DNA of 64,000 nt from Klebsiella sp. BIGb0138 (GCF_004342285.1 NZ_SMCV01000007.1:186001-250000); one strand, 5' to 3'. Positions 8,565 through 17,440 are shown, numbered from the stretch's first letter. A program made the numbers and translations. The notes: a model not told the origin generated them from the letters alone.

Positions 8565-9248
8565 ATGAACGAGTTATTTATTCAGTGGGATTTTGCCGTC
8601 ATTTTGCTGCAAATCATCGCTATCGACCTGCTGTTAGGCGGCGATAACGCGGTGGTGATTGCCATGGCCTGCCGTAAGCTGCCGCCACGTCTGCGCACCA
8701 GGGCCATTATTATCGGGACCTTTGGCGCGATTGTGGCCCGCGTGCTGCTGCTGGCGGTAGCCATCTATCTGCTCTCCTTACCGTGGCTGAAAATCGTCGG
8801 CGCGCTACTGCTGCTGTGGATTGGCATCAGGCTGGTCGCCAATCAGGATGAAGACGAAGAGGTCAGCAGTTCCAGCAGCCTGTGGCGGACCGCCGTCACC
8901 ATCACGGTGGCCGATGTCATCATGTCTTTGGATAACGTGCTGGCCGTGGCCGCCGCCGGCAAAGGCCATCTGCTGGTGGTGGCGTTGGGGGTACTGATCA
9001 GTATTCCGATTATCGTCGCGGGGAGCAAACTGGTCCTCGCCCTCCTCAACCGCTTTCCGTTTGTGGTCCTGCTGGGAGGAGCGCTCATCGGCTGGATAGC
9101 CGGTTCGATGTCGGTCACCGACCCAACCATCATGCGTCTGTTCCCTGCGGCTCCCGGAACGCTTGCGCTTATTGCCGGTGCCCTTGGCGCCGCGCTGGTG
9201 CTGCTGGAAGGGTTACGCCGGAACTACCGGGCGCGCCCGGTCAAATAG
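8565..9248 (+). CDS. TerC-family integral membrane protein
   Basis: 227 residues with about seven membrane segments. Two internally related motifs with intramembrane acidic residues are visible: DLLLGGDNAVVIAMA near residues 21-35 and DVIMSLDNVLAVAAA near 116-130. These mark TerC/YkoY/Alx-type proteins, several of which export manganese or metallate secreted proteins. A negatively charged loop (NQDEDEEVSSSSS) separates the two halves. The gene stands alone between the DsbA-like gene (divergent) and cbpA. Metal specificity is not proved by sequence. Confidence 0.85.
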   Translation: MNELFIQWDFAVILLQIIAIDLLLGGDNAVVIAMACRKLPPRLRTRAIIIGTFGAIVARVLLLAVAIYLLSLPWLKIVGALLLLWIGIRLVANQDEDEEVSSSSSLWRTAVTITVADVIMSLDNVLAVAAAGKGHLLVVALGVLISIPIIVAGSKLVLALLNRFPFVVLLGGALIGWIAGSMSVTDPTIMRLFPAAPGTLALIAGALGAALVLLEGLRRNYRARPVK

Positions 9249-9385
9249 CCGCTTAGCCGCTGACACACGCCGTCGATCCCGACGGCGTCAAGTTTCCACC
9301 ATATTCCTCCCCCACCGGTCCTCATTTGCCCTAAGATTAATACTGAAAGTTGTGACCACCGCATCAAGTAAAATGAGATAACGCC

Positions 9386-10309
9386 ATGGAATTAAAGGAT
9401 TATTATACCATTCTGGGGGTTAAGCCAACGGACGATCTAAAAACCATTAAGACCGCCTATCGTCGGCTGGCACGTAAATATCACCCCGATGTCAGCAAAG
9501 AAGCCGATGCCGAAGCGCAATTCAAAGATCTCGCCGAAGCCTGGGAGGTGCTGAAAGATGAACAACGCCGCGCGGAATATGACCAGCTCTGGCAGCATCG
9601 CAACGATCCGCAGTTTGGTCGTCAGCAGCAGTCCCGGTCCCACGAACAGAACTATAGCCAGCAGGATTTCGACGATATCTTCTCGTCGATGTTCGGCGAG
9701 CAGGCGCATCACGCCCGACGTCAGCACGCCGCACGCGGCCATGATTTAGAAATTGAAGTCGCGGTATTCCTTGAAGAGACGCTGTCCGAACAGACCCGAA
9801 CCATCAGCTATAACCTGCCGGTGTATAACGTCTTCGGCATGATCGAGAGCGAAACGCCTAAAACGCTGAATGTGAAAATCCCCGCCGGCGTCAGCGACGG
9901 CCAGCGTATTCGCCTGAAAGGGCAGGGAACGCCGGGGGAAAACGGCGGTCCGAACGGCGACCTGTGGCTGGTGATTCATATCGCGCCGCATCCGCTGTTT
10001 GATGTGGTGGGCCATAATCTGGAAATTGTCCTGCCGCTGGCGCCGTGGGAAGCGGCGCTGGGCGCGAAGGTGACCGTGCCGACGCTCAAAGAGAGCATTC
10101 TGCTGACTATCCCGCCGGGTAGCCAGGCGGGGCAACGTTTACGCATTAAAGGTAAGGGGCTGGCCAGCAAAACCGCCACCGGCGATTTATATGCGGTGAT
10201 TAAAATCGTTATGCCGCCCAAACCGAACGACAAAGCCAGCGCGCTCTGGCAGCAGCTCGCCGATGCAGAGGCCAGCTTCGAGCCGCGCAAAGCATGGGGG
10301 AAAGCATAA
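9386..10309 (+). CDS. cbpA: Curved DNA-binding protein, DnaJ-type co-chaperone CbpA
   Basis: 307 residues. The J domain occupies residues 1-70 with the HPD triad at 33-35, then a linker with Q/H/S-rich segment, and two C-terminal substrate-binding beta domains ([38 protein letters not shown]). There is no zinc finger, which separates it from DnaJ and fits CbpA (306 residues in E. coli). It stimulates DnaK and binds DNA in stationary phase. The stop TAA overlaps the ATG of cbpM. Confidence 0.95.
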   Translation: MELKDYYTILGVKPTDDLKTIKTAYRRLARKYHPDVSKEADAEAQFKDLAEAWEVLKDEQRRAEYDQLWQHRNDPQFGRQQQSRSHEQNYSQQDFDDIFSSMFGEQAHHARRQHAARGHDLEIEVAVFLEETLSEQTRTISYNLPVYNVFGMIESETPKTLNVKIPAGVSDGQRIRLKGQGTPGENGGPNGDLWLVIHIAPHPLFDVVGHNLEIVLPLAPWEAALGAKVTVPTLKESILLTIPPGSQAGQRLRIKGKGLASKTATGDLYAVIKIVMPPKPNDKASALWQQLADAEASFEPRKAWGKA

Positions 10310-10614
10310 TGGCTAAGATGACAGTGACGTTTACGACGACGGAGTTTTGTCTGCACACCGGCGTATCCGAAGAGGACCTTAGAGAGATCGTCGGCCTGGG
10401 CGTGATTGAACCGCGCCAGCCTCAGGCGGAGGTCTGGCTGTTCGATGATAGTGCGGTAATGGTAGTGCACCGGGCGGTGCGCCTGCGCCGGGAGCTGGAG
10501 CTGGACTGGCCGGGTATCGCAGTGGCCCTGACGCTGCTGGACGAAAACGCGCGCCTGACCCGGGAGAACCGGCTGCTGCAGCAACAGCTGGCGCGGTTTC
10601 TGACCCACAGCTAA
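10309..10614 (+). CDS. cbpM: Chaperone modulator CbpM
   Basis: Start at 10309, where ATG overlaps the cbpA stop (TAATG); the upstream in-frame ATG at 10294 lies inside cbpA. The 101-residue protein has the MerR-like fold of CbpM ([27 protein letters not shown]) and a C-terminal helix [12 protein letters not shown]. CbpM binds the J domain of CbpA and blocks its co-chaperone and DNA-binding activities, so the overlap couples synthesis of CbpA with its inhibitor. Confidence 0.94.
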   Translation: MAKMTVTFTTTEFCLHTGVSEEDLREIVGLGVIEPRQPQAEVWLFDDSAVMVVHRAVRLRRELELDWPGIAVALTLLDENARLTRENRLLQQQLARFLTHS

Positions 10615-10687
10615 CCTGTAATGCCCAGCTCGCCTCCCCCCGGCTTGCGCTACGCTTAGCCGGCGACAACATCCACAAACTCGATAG

Positions 10688-10717
10688 CCCGGATAAGGCG
10701 TTGACGCCGCATCCGGG
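10688..10717. repeat. REP/BIME palindromic element
   Basis: CCCGGATAAGGCG (10688-10700) and CGCCGCATCCGGG (10705-10717) form the common enterobacterial REP hairpin, between the convergent ends of cbpM and the stbB-like gene. A second related segment (GCTTGCGCTACGC) lies at about 10643-10656. It probably protects or terminates the transcripts from both sides. Confidence 0.8.
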
Positions 10718-10736
10718 GAAACCCGCCTGCGGGCGC

Positions 10737-11108
10737 TTAATCCGGCAGCGAGCCGGCAAGATTACGTGCGGAAATGCTCTCTGCCGCACTCGCTTCTGCT
10801 GCAACCGGAACAGGCGCCGCAGGCGCAGCTGTCGGAGCGGGCGCCGGTACTGCGGGCTGAATTTCCAGAAACGAAGCCAGCATCGTACGCAACATCTCCG
10901 GCCGGGTATCTTCCGCCAGTAAAGCCGCCAGCATTGACGGCAAACGGCCGTCAATTTCCCCCAGCGCGAGGCCTGCCAGCAAAGCGGTACGCGACATTTC
11001 GCCGCGATCGCCACGATGATGGGCCTCAATTTTGGCATCGGCAAAGCGCTCGCTGGCGCTGATATCCGGGCGCAGGTAAATCAGAACTTTTCTGCGTTCC
11101 AGAGTCAT
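10737..11108 (-). CDS. StbB/ParR-like plasmid partition DNA-binding protein
   Basis: 123 residues. The N-terminus (MTLERRKVLIYLRPD, then SERFADAKIEAHHRGDRGEMSRTALLAG) has the strand-helix-helix look of a ribbon-helix-helix protein such as ParR of plasmid R1 (117 residues) or StbB. It is followed by a helix LPSMLAALLAEDTRPEML and an Ala/Pro-rich tail (about residues 88-105). The gene starts 9 bases after the stop of a ParM-like gene, exactly as parR follows parM. Its role should be to bind the repeat array upstream of parM and cap the filament. No plasmid replication genes are near. The family call rests on context plus the N-terminal pattern. Confidence 0.78.
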   Translation of the reverse strand: MTLERRKVLIYLRPDISASERFADAKIEAHHRGDRGEMSRTALLAGLALGEIDGRLPSMLAALLAEDTRPEMLRTMLASFLEIQPAVPAPAPTAAPAAPVPVAAEASAAESISARNLAGSLPD

Positions 11109-11117
11109 ACCCGCTCC

Positions 11118-12074
11118 TTAACCTATAATTTTCAGACCGCGAACCAGCGCAAACTGCGGTTCATCAGCCACCACAAAGCGATCGTCACGCAGCCCAACGC
11201 GCGTACGGATGGCGTCCGCCACCAGCGGCGCGCCGCCGCCAATCACAATCACATGGGAATAGCCCTTAAAGCTATCAATGGTCGTCAGCACGCGCGTGCA
11301 GAGCCGTTCAATACTGCCGGCAATCACTTTTTTGACGTCAGAGACCGCATCCGGATCGTTAATATTGTCGGCTAAATAGGCATCATCATGGCGATTGATG
11401 ATGATCTGATCGACGTTGTAGCTGGAAGTATCGGTATTCGCTCTGGCCAACGCCAGCTTCACCGCATCGGTCACCAGCGACACGCCCAGTTTCGGGTCGC
11501 CAAAAATACGCGAAACCGACGTCATCTGACCGGCTACCATCGAGATATCCAGCGTGGTCCCGCCGAGGTCGACAATCAGCACGGAGTGTGACGGTTTGAG
11601 CTCATCGCACAGACTGATACCGGCCGGGATAGATTCCGGGCGCACGGTGACTTTGGTGATATTGAACACTTCACCTTTGTTGAGTTTTACCGGGCGGCGA
11701 AGGCTCTTTTTCTTACGTTCGATATTGTCGAGGCGGTACTGGGCATCTTCGTCGTAAAACTCCGTCAGCGGCAGGGTCACCACGATCTCAACATCCTGCG
11801 GTTCAATGCCGCTGGTCAGCAGGGCATGATGCACGGCGATGGAGTTCAGCGGGCTGTACTGCCATTCGATATTGTTGGTCGGCAACGCATCTGGCGTAAT
11901 CAGATCAAAGGAGTACTTCTCCTCATCCACGGTGTAGTTATAAGGCTTCCCGGTACCGAAGGTGGCCGACCATCCACGCTTGAAGCTGTTAGGGCTGATA
12001 TGGGTCAATGTTTCACCATCTTGCTCCCACAGCATTTTGATATTGGTTGAACCATCATCGATAAAAATGCGCAT
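11118..12074 (-). CDS. ParM/StbA-like actin ATPase of a type II partition system
   Basis: Start at 12074 (MRIFIDDGSTNIK); the longer frame to 12134 runs into the repeat array. The 318-residue product is close to ParM of plasmid R1 (320): phosphate-1 motif FIDDGSTNIK, 'HISPNSFK', 'AVHHALLTSG', phosphate-2 VDLGGTTLDIS, GDPKLGVSLVT and adenosine motif HVIVIGGGAPLV. ParM forms ATP-dependent dynamic filaments that push DNA copies apart. All nucleotide-binding motifs look intact. It is followed 9 bases on by the StbB/ParR-like gene and preceded by phased 11-bp repeats. Placement among housekeeping genes indicates a chromosomal copy; its cargo is unknown. Confidence 0.9.
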   Translation of the reverse strand: MRIFIDDGSTNIKMLWEQDGETLTHISPNSFKRGWSATFGTGKPYNYTVDEEKYSFDLITPDALPTNNIEWQYSPLNSIAVHHALLTSGIEPQDVEIVVTLPLTEFYDEDAQYRLDNIERKKKSLRRPVKLNKGEVFNITKVTVRPESIPAGISLCDELKPSHSVLIVDLGGTTLDISMVAGQMTSVSRIFGDPKLGVSLVTDAVKLALARANTDTSSYNVDQIIINRHDDAYLADNINDPDAVSDVKKVIAGSIERLCTRVLTTIDSFKGYSHVIVIGGGAPLVADAIRTRVGLRDDRFVVADEPQFALVRGLKIIG

Positions 12075-12091
12075 CGTATCGCTCCGTCTCT

Positions 12092-12260
12092 GAGACAAAT
12101 AAGAGAAAAAAGTAAGACCCAAAAAGAGTAGCAAGAGTTAAAAGGCAGCGCAATAGCGTAAAAAAGAGACAATTCCGAGAAATTAAAGAGATAAATTAGA
12201 TAAAAACAAAGTTAAAGAAACAATAAAGAGACTAAAACGAGAAAAATCAGAGAAATATCA
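12092..12260. repeat. Phased 11-bp repeat array upstream of the parM-like gene, candidate centromere (parC-like)
   Basis: An AT-rich tract with the core GAGA (variants GATA, GAAA, GAGT) recurring at 11-base steps: 12166, 12177, 12188, 12199, then after a phase break 12217, 12228, 12239, 12250; nearer parM, 12092, 12103, and weaker copies at 12116, 12126 and 12135. A repeat-free gap (about 12146-12165) separates the two groups and could hold the parM promoter. In plasmid R1, parC is ten 11-bp repeats in two groups flanking the parM promoter. Spacing and location match; binding is inferred. Confidence 0.7.
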
Positions 12261-12474
12261 GCATTCATTCTTTCGCGTTTTCTGGCGAAAAATCAGGGGA
12301 AAACCGGCGCGGTGTCCGCTAATTTTTGCCTACGCTTACCTGCAATCCGATGGTTTTATCAGCAACCGCAGGATGGTTGGTCGCAGCGTCCTCCTGGTGA
12401 GGCGGCGGCCGACGTCGGGAAATGAGATCACCAGAGATACCGTCAGGCCGGGCAGCCCGACGGCGGGGGACGTA
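12261..12474. other. Intergenic stretch between the repeat array and melA
   Basis: About 210 bases past the melA stop. No gene, and no trace of melB, is seen. A GC-rich inverted segment near 12448-12466 (CCGGGCAGCCCG, then GGCGGG) could terminate melA transcription, but it lacks a T run. Confidence 0.4.
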
Positions 12475-13821
12475 TTAACGCTGCAGCCAGGCCGGCAGCC
12501 AGTCGCCGTGGCTGGCGATCAGATCGTCCACCAGGGCATAGATTTCGTCGATCCCCAACACCGCCGAGGTATGCGGATCCATCATCGTGGCGTAGTACAC
12601 ATAATCGCGGTTCTCGGTAAGGATCGCTTCTGTCAGCAGGGCCTGGACGTTGATATTGCTCTGCATCAGCGCTGCCAGATGCGCAGGCAGCGTCCCGACT
12701 TTCGTGGGCTGAATGCCGTTTGCATCCACCAGGCAGGCCACCTCCACGCAGCATCCTTGCGGCAGGTTATCGATCAGCCCGTCGTTGCGTACGTTGCCGT
12801 ATACCACGCTCGGCTCGCCGGTCCAGAGGGCGTTCATGATGGTGCTGGCATACTCACGGGAGGGTTTCACCTCGATACGATCGCCGGTCTGGTAGAGCGC
12901 CAGCTCTTTATGCCAGTTCGCCACCTGCTCCACGCAGCGTTTCGGATACTCGTCCAGCGGTATCTGGTAGCGCGCAATCAGATCTTCGCGCCCCGGTTTG
13001 ATAAACCACGGAGTATATTCGGCGAAATGTTCTGAGGATTCCGTCACGAAATAGCCCAGCTTTTTGCACATCTCATAGCGGACAATATTCTGGCAGCGCG
13101 AGTTTTCCCGATGCTTCGGCGCGCGTCCGTCGGCAAAGGCCTGCAGTATATCCGGATAAATACTGACATAGCGGCCGTCGCCGATCTTTCTCTCCAGCGA
13201 CAGATAGAAGGCCATATGGTTGATCCCGGCGCAGCGGTAACGTAAGTCCGCCGGGTCGAGGTCAAGATCGTGCGCCAGCTCTTCCGCCGTTCCCTGCACC
13301 GAGTGGCATAAGCCCACCTGCTTGATATGCGGATAGCGCGCGTACATCGCCCAGGTATTCATCGCCATCGGATTAACATAGTTGAGCAGGGTGGCATGGG
13401 GACAGACCTCGGTCATATCGTCGCAGATGCGCCACAGATGCGGGATGGTGCGCAGCGCGCGCATCACCCCGCCTGGGCCCAGCGTATCCGCGATGGTTTG
13501 CTCCAGGCCGTGGCGTTTGCAGACTGCAAAATCGGTCACCGTACAGGGTTCATAGCCGCCAATCTGAAAGGCCACCACCACAAAATCCGCATCCTTCAGC
13601 GCGGTTTTCTGCTCACGGTGGCAGCTGATTTCACCGTCAGCCCCCACGGAGTCCATCAGTTTGCGAACCACAATATGCGACTCTTCTAACCGGGTCGCAT
13701 CAATATCCATCAGCGCGACGTGGGCTGATTTCAGCGCCGGGCGCTGAAAGACATCGCCGAGGATATTTTTGACGAAAACCGTTGAACCCGCGCCGATAAA
13801 CGTAATTTTTGGGGCTGACAT
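12475..13821 (-). CDS. melA: Alpha-galactosidase MelA (GH4)
   Basis: 448 residues, near the 451 of E. coli MelA and alike along its length. The N-terminus has the NAD-binding ITFIGAGSTVF and DIDATRLEESH; GH4 hallmarks follow: QIGGYEP, TLGPGGVMRALRT, the metal-binding NYVNPMA and CHSVQG (catalytic Cys/His ligands), and AGINHMAFYL. GH4 enzymes use NAD+ and Mn2+ to cleave melibiose and other alpha-galactosides through a redox mechanism in the cytoplasm. It is divergent from melR, which should activate it with melibiose and CRP. No melB transporter gene follows. Confidence 0.95.
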   Translation of the reverse strand: MSAPKITFIGAGSTVFVKNILGDVFQRPALKSAHVALMDIDATRLEESHIVVRKLMDSVGADGEISCHREQKTALKDADFVVVAFQIGGYEPCTVTDFAVCKRHGLEQTIADTLGPGGVMRALRTIPHLWRICDDMTEVCPHATLLNYVNPMAMNTWAMYARYPHIKQVGLCHSVQGTAEELAHDLDLDPADLRYRCAGINHMAFYLSLERKIGDGRYVSIYPDILQAFADGRAPKHRENSRCQNIVRYEMCKKLGYFVTESSEHFAEYTPWFIKPGREDLIARYQIPLDEYPKRCVEQVANWHKELALYQTGDRIEVKPSREYASTIMNALWTGEPSVVYGNVRNDGLIDNLPQGCCVEVACLVDANGIQPTKVGTLPAHLAALMQSNINVQALLTEAILTENRDYVYYATMMDPHTSAVLGIDEIYALVDDLIASHGDWLPAWLQR

Positions 13822-14061
13822 AATGCACTCTCCATAAGATCATTGAACCCCTACAGAGTGTCACGCCCGCGCCTCGTCCCGCGCCCCTCTTCCCGACAGA
13901 GCATTCCCGAAAGCTCAGATCGACACAGGGCGCACATAAAATCTGAGTTTATGGGAACAAATCGGCGGAAAAGTAGAGAAAACGGGCGGTTTATTGCGCT
14001 AAGATAGAAGTCTATTGGTGCAAAAATCAGCCAGTGTGATGAATCAGGAACCCAGGTCTTG
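13822..14061. promoter_or_regulatory. Divergent melA-melR control region
   Basis: 240 bases between divergent melA and melR. In E. coli this region holds MelR sites and CRP sites. Here a CRP half site TGTGAT is visible at about 14035-14040 and AT-rich promoter-like sequence at 13930-14010; I could not place the MelR 18-bp sites with confidence. Confidence 0.5.
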
Positions 14062-15000
14062 ATGGAAATAACCCGCCCGCCCCAGCGCCCGGACCCGCAT
14101 ATGAGCAGCGGCGACGAGAAGCACCCCCGCAGCCCGCTGGCGCTCTATTCTGAATACCAGCGCATGGATATTGAGCTACGCCCGCCGCACGCGATGGCCG
14201 CCAGCCACTGGCACGGCCAGGTTGAGGTCAACGTTCCCTTTGACGGCGACGTAGAGTATCTGATTAACAACGAAGTGGTGCGTATCAAACAGGGCTATAT
14301 CACCCTGTTCTGGGCCTGCACGCCACATCAGCTCACCCGCCCCGGCGAGTGCCGGCAAATGGCGATCTTCAACCTGCCGATGCATCTGTTTTTATCCTGG
14401 CCGCTGGACCGCGAGCTGATCAATAACGTCACCCACGGCATGGTGATTAAATCGCTCTCCGCCCAGCAGCTCAGCGCCTTTGAAGTTCAGCGCTGGCAGC
14501 AGGAGCTCAACAGCGACAATGAACAAATTCGCCAGCTGGCGATCGATGAAATCGCCCTGATGCTTAAGCGCTTTAGCCTTTCCGGCTGGCAACCTATTCT
14601 GGTTAACAAAACCTCGCGGACCCACAAAAACAGCGTTTCGCGGCATGCGCAGTTTTACGTCAGCCAGATGCTCGAGTTTATCGCCGCGCACTACGATCGG
14701 GTGCTGACCGTCGACGCCGTTGCTGAACATGTGAAGCTGAATCCCAACTACGCGATGGGCATTTTCCAGCGGGTGATGCAGCAAACCATGAAGCAGTACA
14801 TCACCGCGATGCGGATAAACCACGTCCGCGCCCTGCTCAGCGACACCGACAAGACCATCCTCGACATTGCCCTGATCGCCGGCTTTCGCTCCAGCAGCCG
14901 CTTCTACAGCACCTTTAACAAGTACGTCGGCATGCCGCCGCAGCAGTACCGCAAACTCAGCCAGCAGCGGCGACAGAGCCTGCCGCCGGCCCAGCCATAA
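14062..15000 (+). CDS. melR: Melibiose operon activator MelR (AraC family)
   Basis: Start at ATG 14062, behind CCAGG; an internal ATG at 14101 (MSSGDEK) aligns better with the E. coli N-terminus and is the alternative. The 312-residue product has an N-terminal cupin domain (SHWHGQVEVNVPF, then GYITLFWACTPHQL) that senses melibiose and a C-terminal double HTH (VDAVAEHVKLNPNYAMGIFQRVM; ILDIALIAGFRSSSRFYSTF). The match to E. coli MelR is high throughout. It is transcribed away from melA. Confidence 0.94.
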   Translation: MEITRPPQRPDPHMSSGDEKHPRSPLALYSEYQRMDIELRPPHAMAASHWHGQVEVNVPFDGDVEYLINNEVVRIKQGYITLFWACTPHQLTRPGECRQMAIFNLPMHLFLSWPLDRELINNVTHGMVIKSLSAQQLSAFEVQRWQQELNSDNEQIRQLAIDEIALMLKRFSLSGWQPILVNKTSRTHKNSVSRHAQFYVSQMLEFIAAHYDRVLTVDAVAEHVKLNPNYAMGIFQRVMQQTMKQYITAMRINHVRALLSDTDKTILDIALIAGFRSSSRFYSTFNKYVGMPPQQYRKLSQQRRQSLPPAQP

Positions 15001-15013
15001 GCGGGCATAAAAA

Positions 15014-15041
15014 ATGCCGCCGGGGAAGCCCGCGGCGGCAT
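15014..15041. terminator. Bidirectional terminator between melR and proP
   Basis: ATGCCGCCG (15014-15022) pairs with CGGCGGCAT (15033-15041); A-rich sequence lies before and ATTT after, so the hairpin serves both convergent genes. Confidence 0.8.
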
Positions 15042-15060
15042 GATTTAACGCCAGAACGGA

Positions 15061-16563
15061 TTATTCGTTAATACGCGGATGCTGGTCCACCAGGCGGGAA
15101 CGTTTCGCCTGCAAATCGGCGATTTCCTGATCGATATCTTCGATTTTGTTTTCGATGTTATCGTAGTGCTCGCCGAGGATCTCTTTCGCTTCCTGAATAT
15201 CCGAAGCCGCAGGCGTCGCCCCTTTCAGCGGACGATTCGCCGTCTCTTTCATCGACAGGCCGGTGACCAGACCGATAACCGCAATCACCATCAGATAGTA
15301 AGCCGGCATCATCAGGTTCTGCGTGCTTTCCACCAGCCATGCCGCCAGGGTTGGCGTCAGACCGGCAATCAGCACCGAGATATTGAAGGCGCTGGCCAGG
15401 GCGCTAAAGCGAATATGGGTCGGGAACATCGCGGGCAAGGACGAAGCCATAACCCCGATAAAGCAGTTAAGCACCACCGCCAGCAGCAGCAGGCCGGCGA
15501 AGATCAGGCCGAGAACGTTACTGTTAATCATGATAAAGGCCGGAATCGCCAGCGCGAACAGCGCCACGCTACCGATAAGGATAAACGGACGACGGCCAAA
15601 GCGGTCGCTGAGCATGCCGATCACCGGTTGTACAAACAGCATCCCGACCATAATCGCGATGATAATCAGCACCCCGTGGTCTTCTGAATAGTGCAGGTTA
15701 TGCGACAGGTAGCTCGGCATATAGGTCAGCAGCATGTAATAGGTCACGTTGGTGGAAATCACCAGACCGATACAGGTCAACAGGCTACGCCAGTGTTTGG
15801 TCGCAATCTCTTTAAAGGAGACTTTCGGCCCTTCCTGCAGGCCTTCACGATCGCCCTGCTCCAGGGTATCGACGTGCTGCTGGAACGCCGGGGTCTCTTC
15901 CAGCGCATGACGCAGATAGAGACCGATAATCCCTAGCGGCAGCGCCAGGAAGAACGGGATACGCCAGCCCCAGCTGAGGAAGTTCTCTTCACCCACCACG
16001 CTGGAGATCAGCACCACCACGCCTGCGCCCATGACAAAACCGGCGATTGAACCGAAGTCCAGCCAGCTGCCCATAAAGCCGCGCTTACGGTCAGGCGAGT
16101 ATTCGGCAACGAAGATCGAAGCGCCGGTATACTCCCCGCCCACCGAGAAACCCTGCGCCATTTTACACAGCAGCAGCAGTACCGGCGCCCAGATACCAAT
16201 CGAGGCATATGACGGTATTAACCCGATACAGAAGGTACTTATCGACATGATGACGATGGTAATCGCCAGAATTTTTTGTCGGCCATACTTATCGCCCAGC
16301 ATGCCGAAGAACAGGCCGCCAAGGGGACGGATTAAGAATGGAACGGAGAATGTCCCGAGCGCGGCAATCATCTGTACGCTGGGATCGGCATCAGGGAAGA
16401 AGACTTTACCTAAGGCATACGCCACGAAGCCGTACACACCAAAATCAAACCACTCCATCGCATTACCCAGCGACGCTGCGGTAATCGCTTTCCTCAGTTT
16501 GCTATCATCAATGATAGTCACATCCCGAAGCGTGATTGGTTTTACTTTTTTCCTTTTAAGCAT
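15061..16563 (-). CDS. proP: Osmosensing proline/glycine betaine:H+ symporter ProP
   Basis: Start at 16563 (MLKRKKVKPITLRDV), giving 500 residues, identical in length to E. coli ProP; the frame to 16602 lacks support. It has 12 membrane segments of the major facilitator superfamily, with the RxGRR-type loops GDKYGRQK and SDRFGRRP. The last 45 residues (AKEILGEHYDNIENKIEDIDQEI...) form the antiparallel coiled coil that tunes osmotic activation. It takes up compatible solutes at high osmolality. Confidence 0.96.
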   Translation of the reverse strand: MLKRKKVKPITLRDVTIIDDSKLRKAITAASLGNAMEWFDFGVYGFVAYALGKVFFPDADPSVQMIAALGTFSVPFLIRPLGGLFFGMLGDKYGRQKILAITIVIMSISTFCIGLIPSYASIGIWAPVLLLLCKMAQGFSVGGEYTGASIFVAEYSPDRKRGFMGSWLDFGSIAGFVMGAGVVVLISSVVGEENFLSWGWRIPFFLALPLGIIGLYLRHALEETPAFQQHVDTLEQGDREGLQEGPKVSFKEIATKHWRSLLTCIGLVISTNVTYYMLLTYMPSYLSHNLHYSEDHGVLIIIAIMVGMLFVQPVIGMLSDRFGRRPFILIGSVALFALAIPAFIMINSNVLGLIFAGLLLLAVVLNCFIGVMASSLPAMFPTHIRFSALASAFNISVLIAGLTPTLAAWLVESTQNLMMPAYYLMVIAVIGLVTGLSMKETANRPLKGATPAASDIQEAKEILGEHYDNIENKIEDIDQEIADLQAKRSRLVDQHPRINE

Positions 16564-17104
16564 ATTTTTCCTCTTTGCTCTCGCCGTGAGCGCACGAATC
16601 ACCGACGAATGGCTATGCCATCCGCGTCGTACGTTGGGAGCGGCGAATTGCTGTGCTCCTCATTTCAAGCGTAGCAGGTTTGCCTGCACTGTCTGCTGAC
16701 AGTCTGTACAACCGAACCTGTTGACGCCTGCTCTTGCCATAAACGAATAAATGGCGTCGCGAATAAAAGTCGTGAATTTGCGATCGCCCTTTTTTACCCT
16801 AACAGTGTTTAATTTTGGGATCAACTTCACGAAAAATCGCCAACCCTATAACAGAGCCAGAGAACACGAATAAGTTCCCAGGTCCTCAGCGGATAATGAT
16901 TTATTTGTGGATCAACGTCCGGAAGGCAATGCGCAATATTGCGGCTTATTTATCGGTTAAATTAAAATATTGCCACCACAATATAATGATAAAAAAAGAC
17001 CCGACAAAAATGCGGGAATGCGCTATAATAGCGCCCACTTTCGGCTATCAGCCGCTGTTTAACGGACCAACGTCCTGTTTTTACCTGTAATCGCGAGGAA
17101 CGTC
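16564..17104. promoter_or_regulatory. proP-yjdM divergent intergenic region with yjdM promoter
   Basis: 540 bases without a convincing gene. For yjdM a good promoter is visible: -10 TATAAT at 17024-17029, with CCGACA at 17001-17006 as a -35, 17-bp spacing. The proP side should hold its osmotic and CRP/Fis-controlled promoters; a CTGTC...GACAG inverted repeat lies at about 16690-16703. The 91-codon frame at 16815-17090 has no coding look. Confidence 0.6.
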
Positions 17105-17440
17105 ATGCAACTCCCACACTGTCCAAAATGCCATTCTGAGTACACCTATGAAGACAACGGCATGTTTATTTGCCCGGAATGTGCCCATGAATGGAACAAT
17201 GCCGAGCCCGCTGAAGATAATGACGTCCTGGTGGTAAAAGATGCCAACGGCAATTTACTCGCCGATGGCGACAGCATCACCGTTATTAAAGATCTGAAGG
17301 TTAAGGGTAGCTCTTCTATGCTGAAAATCGGCACTAAAGTGAAGAATATCCGCCTGGTGGAAGGCGATCATAACATCGACTGCAAAATTGACGGTTTTGG
17401 TCCAATGAAGCTGAAATCCGAGTTCGTTAAAAAGAACTGA
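17105..17440 (+). CDS. yjdM: Zinc-ribbon protein YjdM (PhnA)
   Basis: 111 residues, the standard length. An N-terminal zinc ribbon uses two CxxC pairs ([11 protein letters not shown] and [10 protein letters not shown]), followed by an SH3-like beta domain ([26 protein letters not shown]). It was once called phosphonoacetate hydrolase PhnA by mistake; in E. coli its function is not settled. It stands alone, upstream of yjdN and the phn genes. Confidence 0.95.
   Translation: MQLPHCPKCHSEYTYEDNGMFICPECAHEWNNAEPAEDNDVLVVKDANGNLLADGDSITVIKDLKVKGSSSMLKIGTKVKNIRLVEGDHNIDCKIDGFGPMKLKSEFVKKN

Noticed and set aside
12092-12260. CRISPR array
   Set aside because: Repeats are 11 bases with no spacers and no cas genes; fits iterons.
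10737-12260. Integrated plasmid or phage
   Set aside because: No replication, transfer, integrase or IS genes; neighbours on both sides are ordinary chromosomal genes.
12373-13035. 220-codon frame opposite melA
   Set aside because: Antisense to a GH4 enzyme with all motifs; no coding evidence.
16815-17090. 91-codon frame between proP and yjdM
   Set aside because: No ribosome site, overlaps the yjdM promoter, and no protein-like composition.
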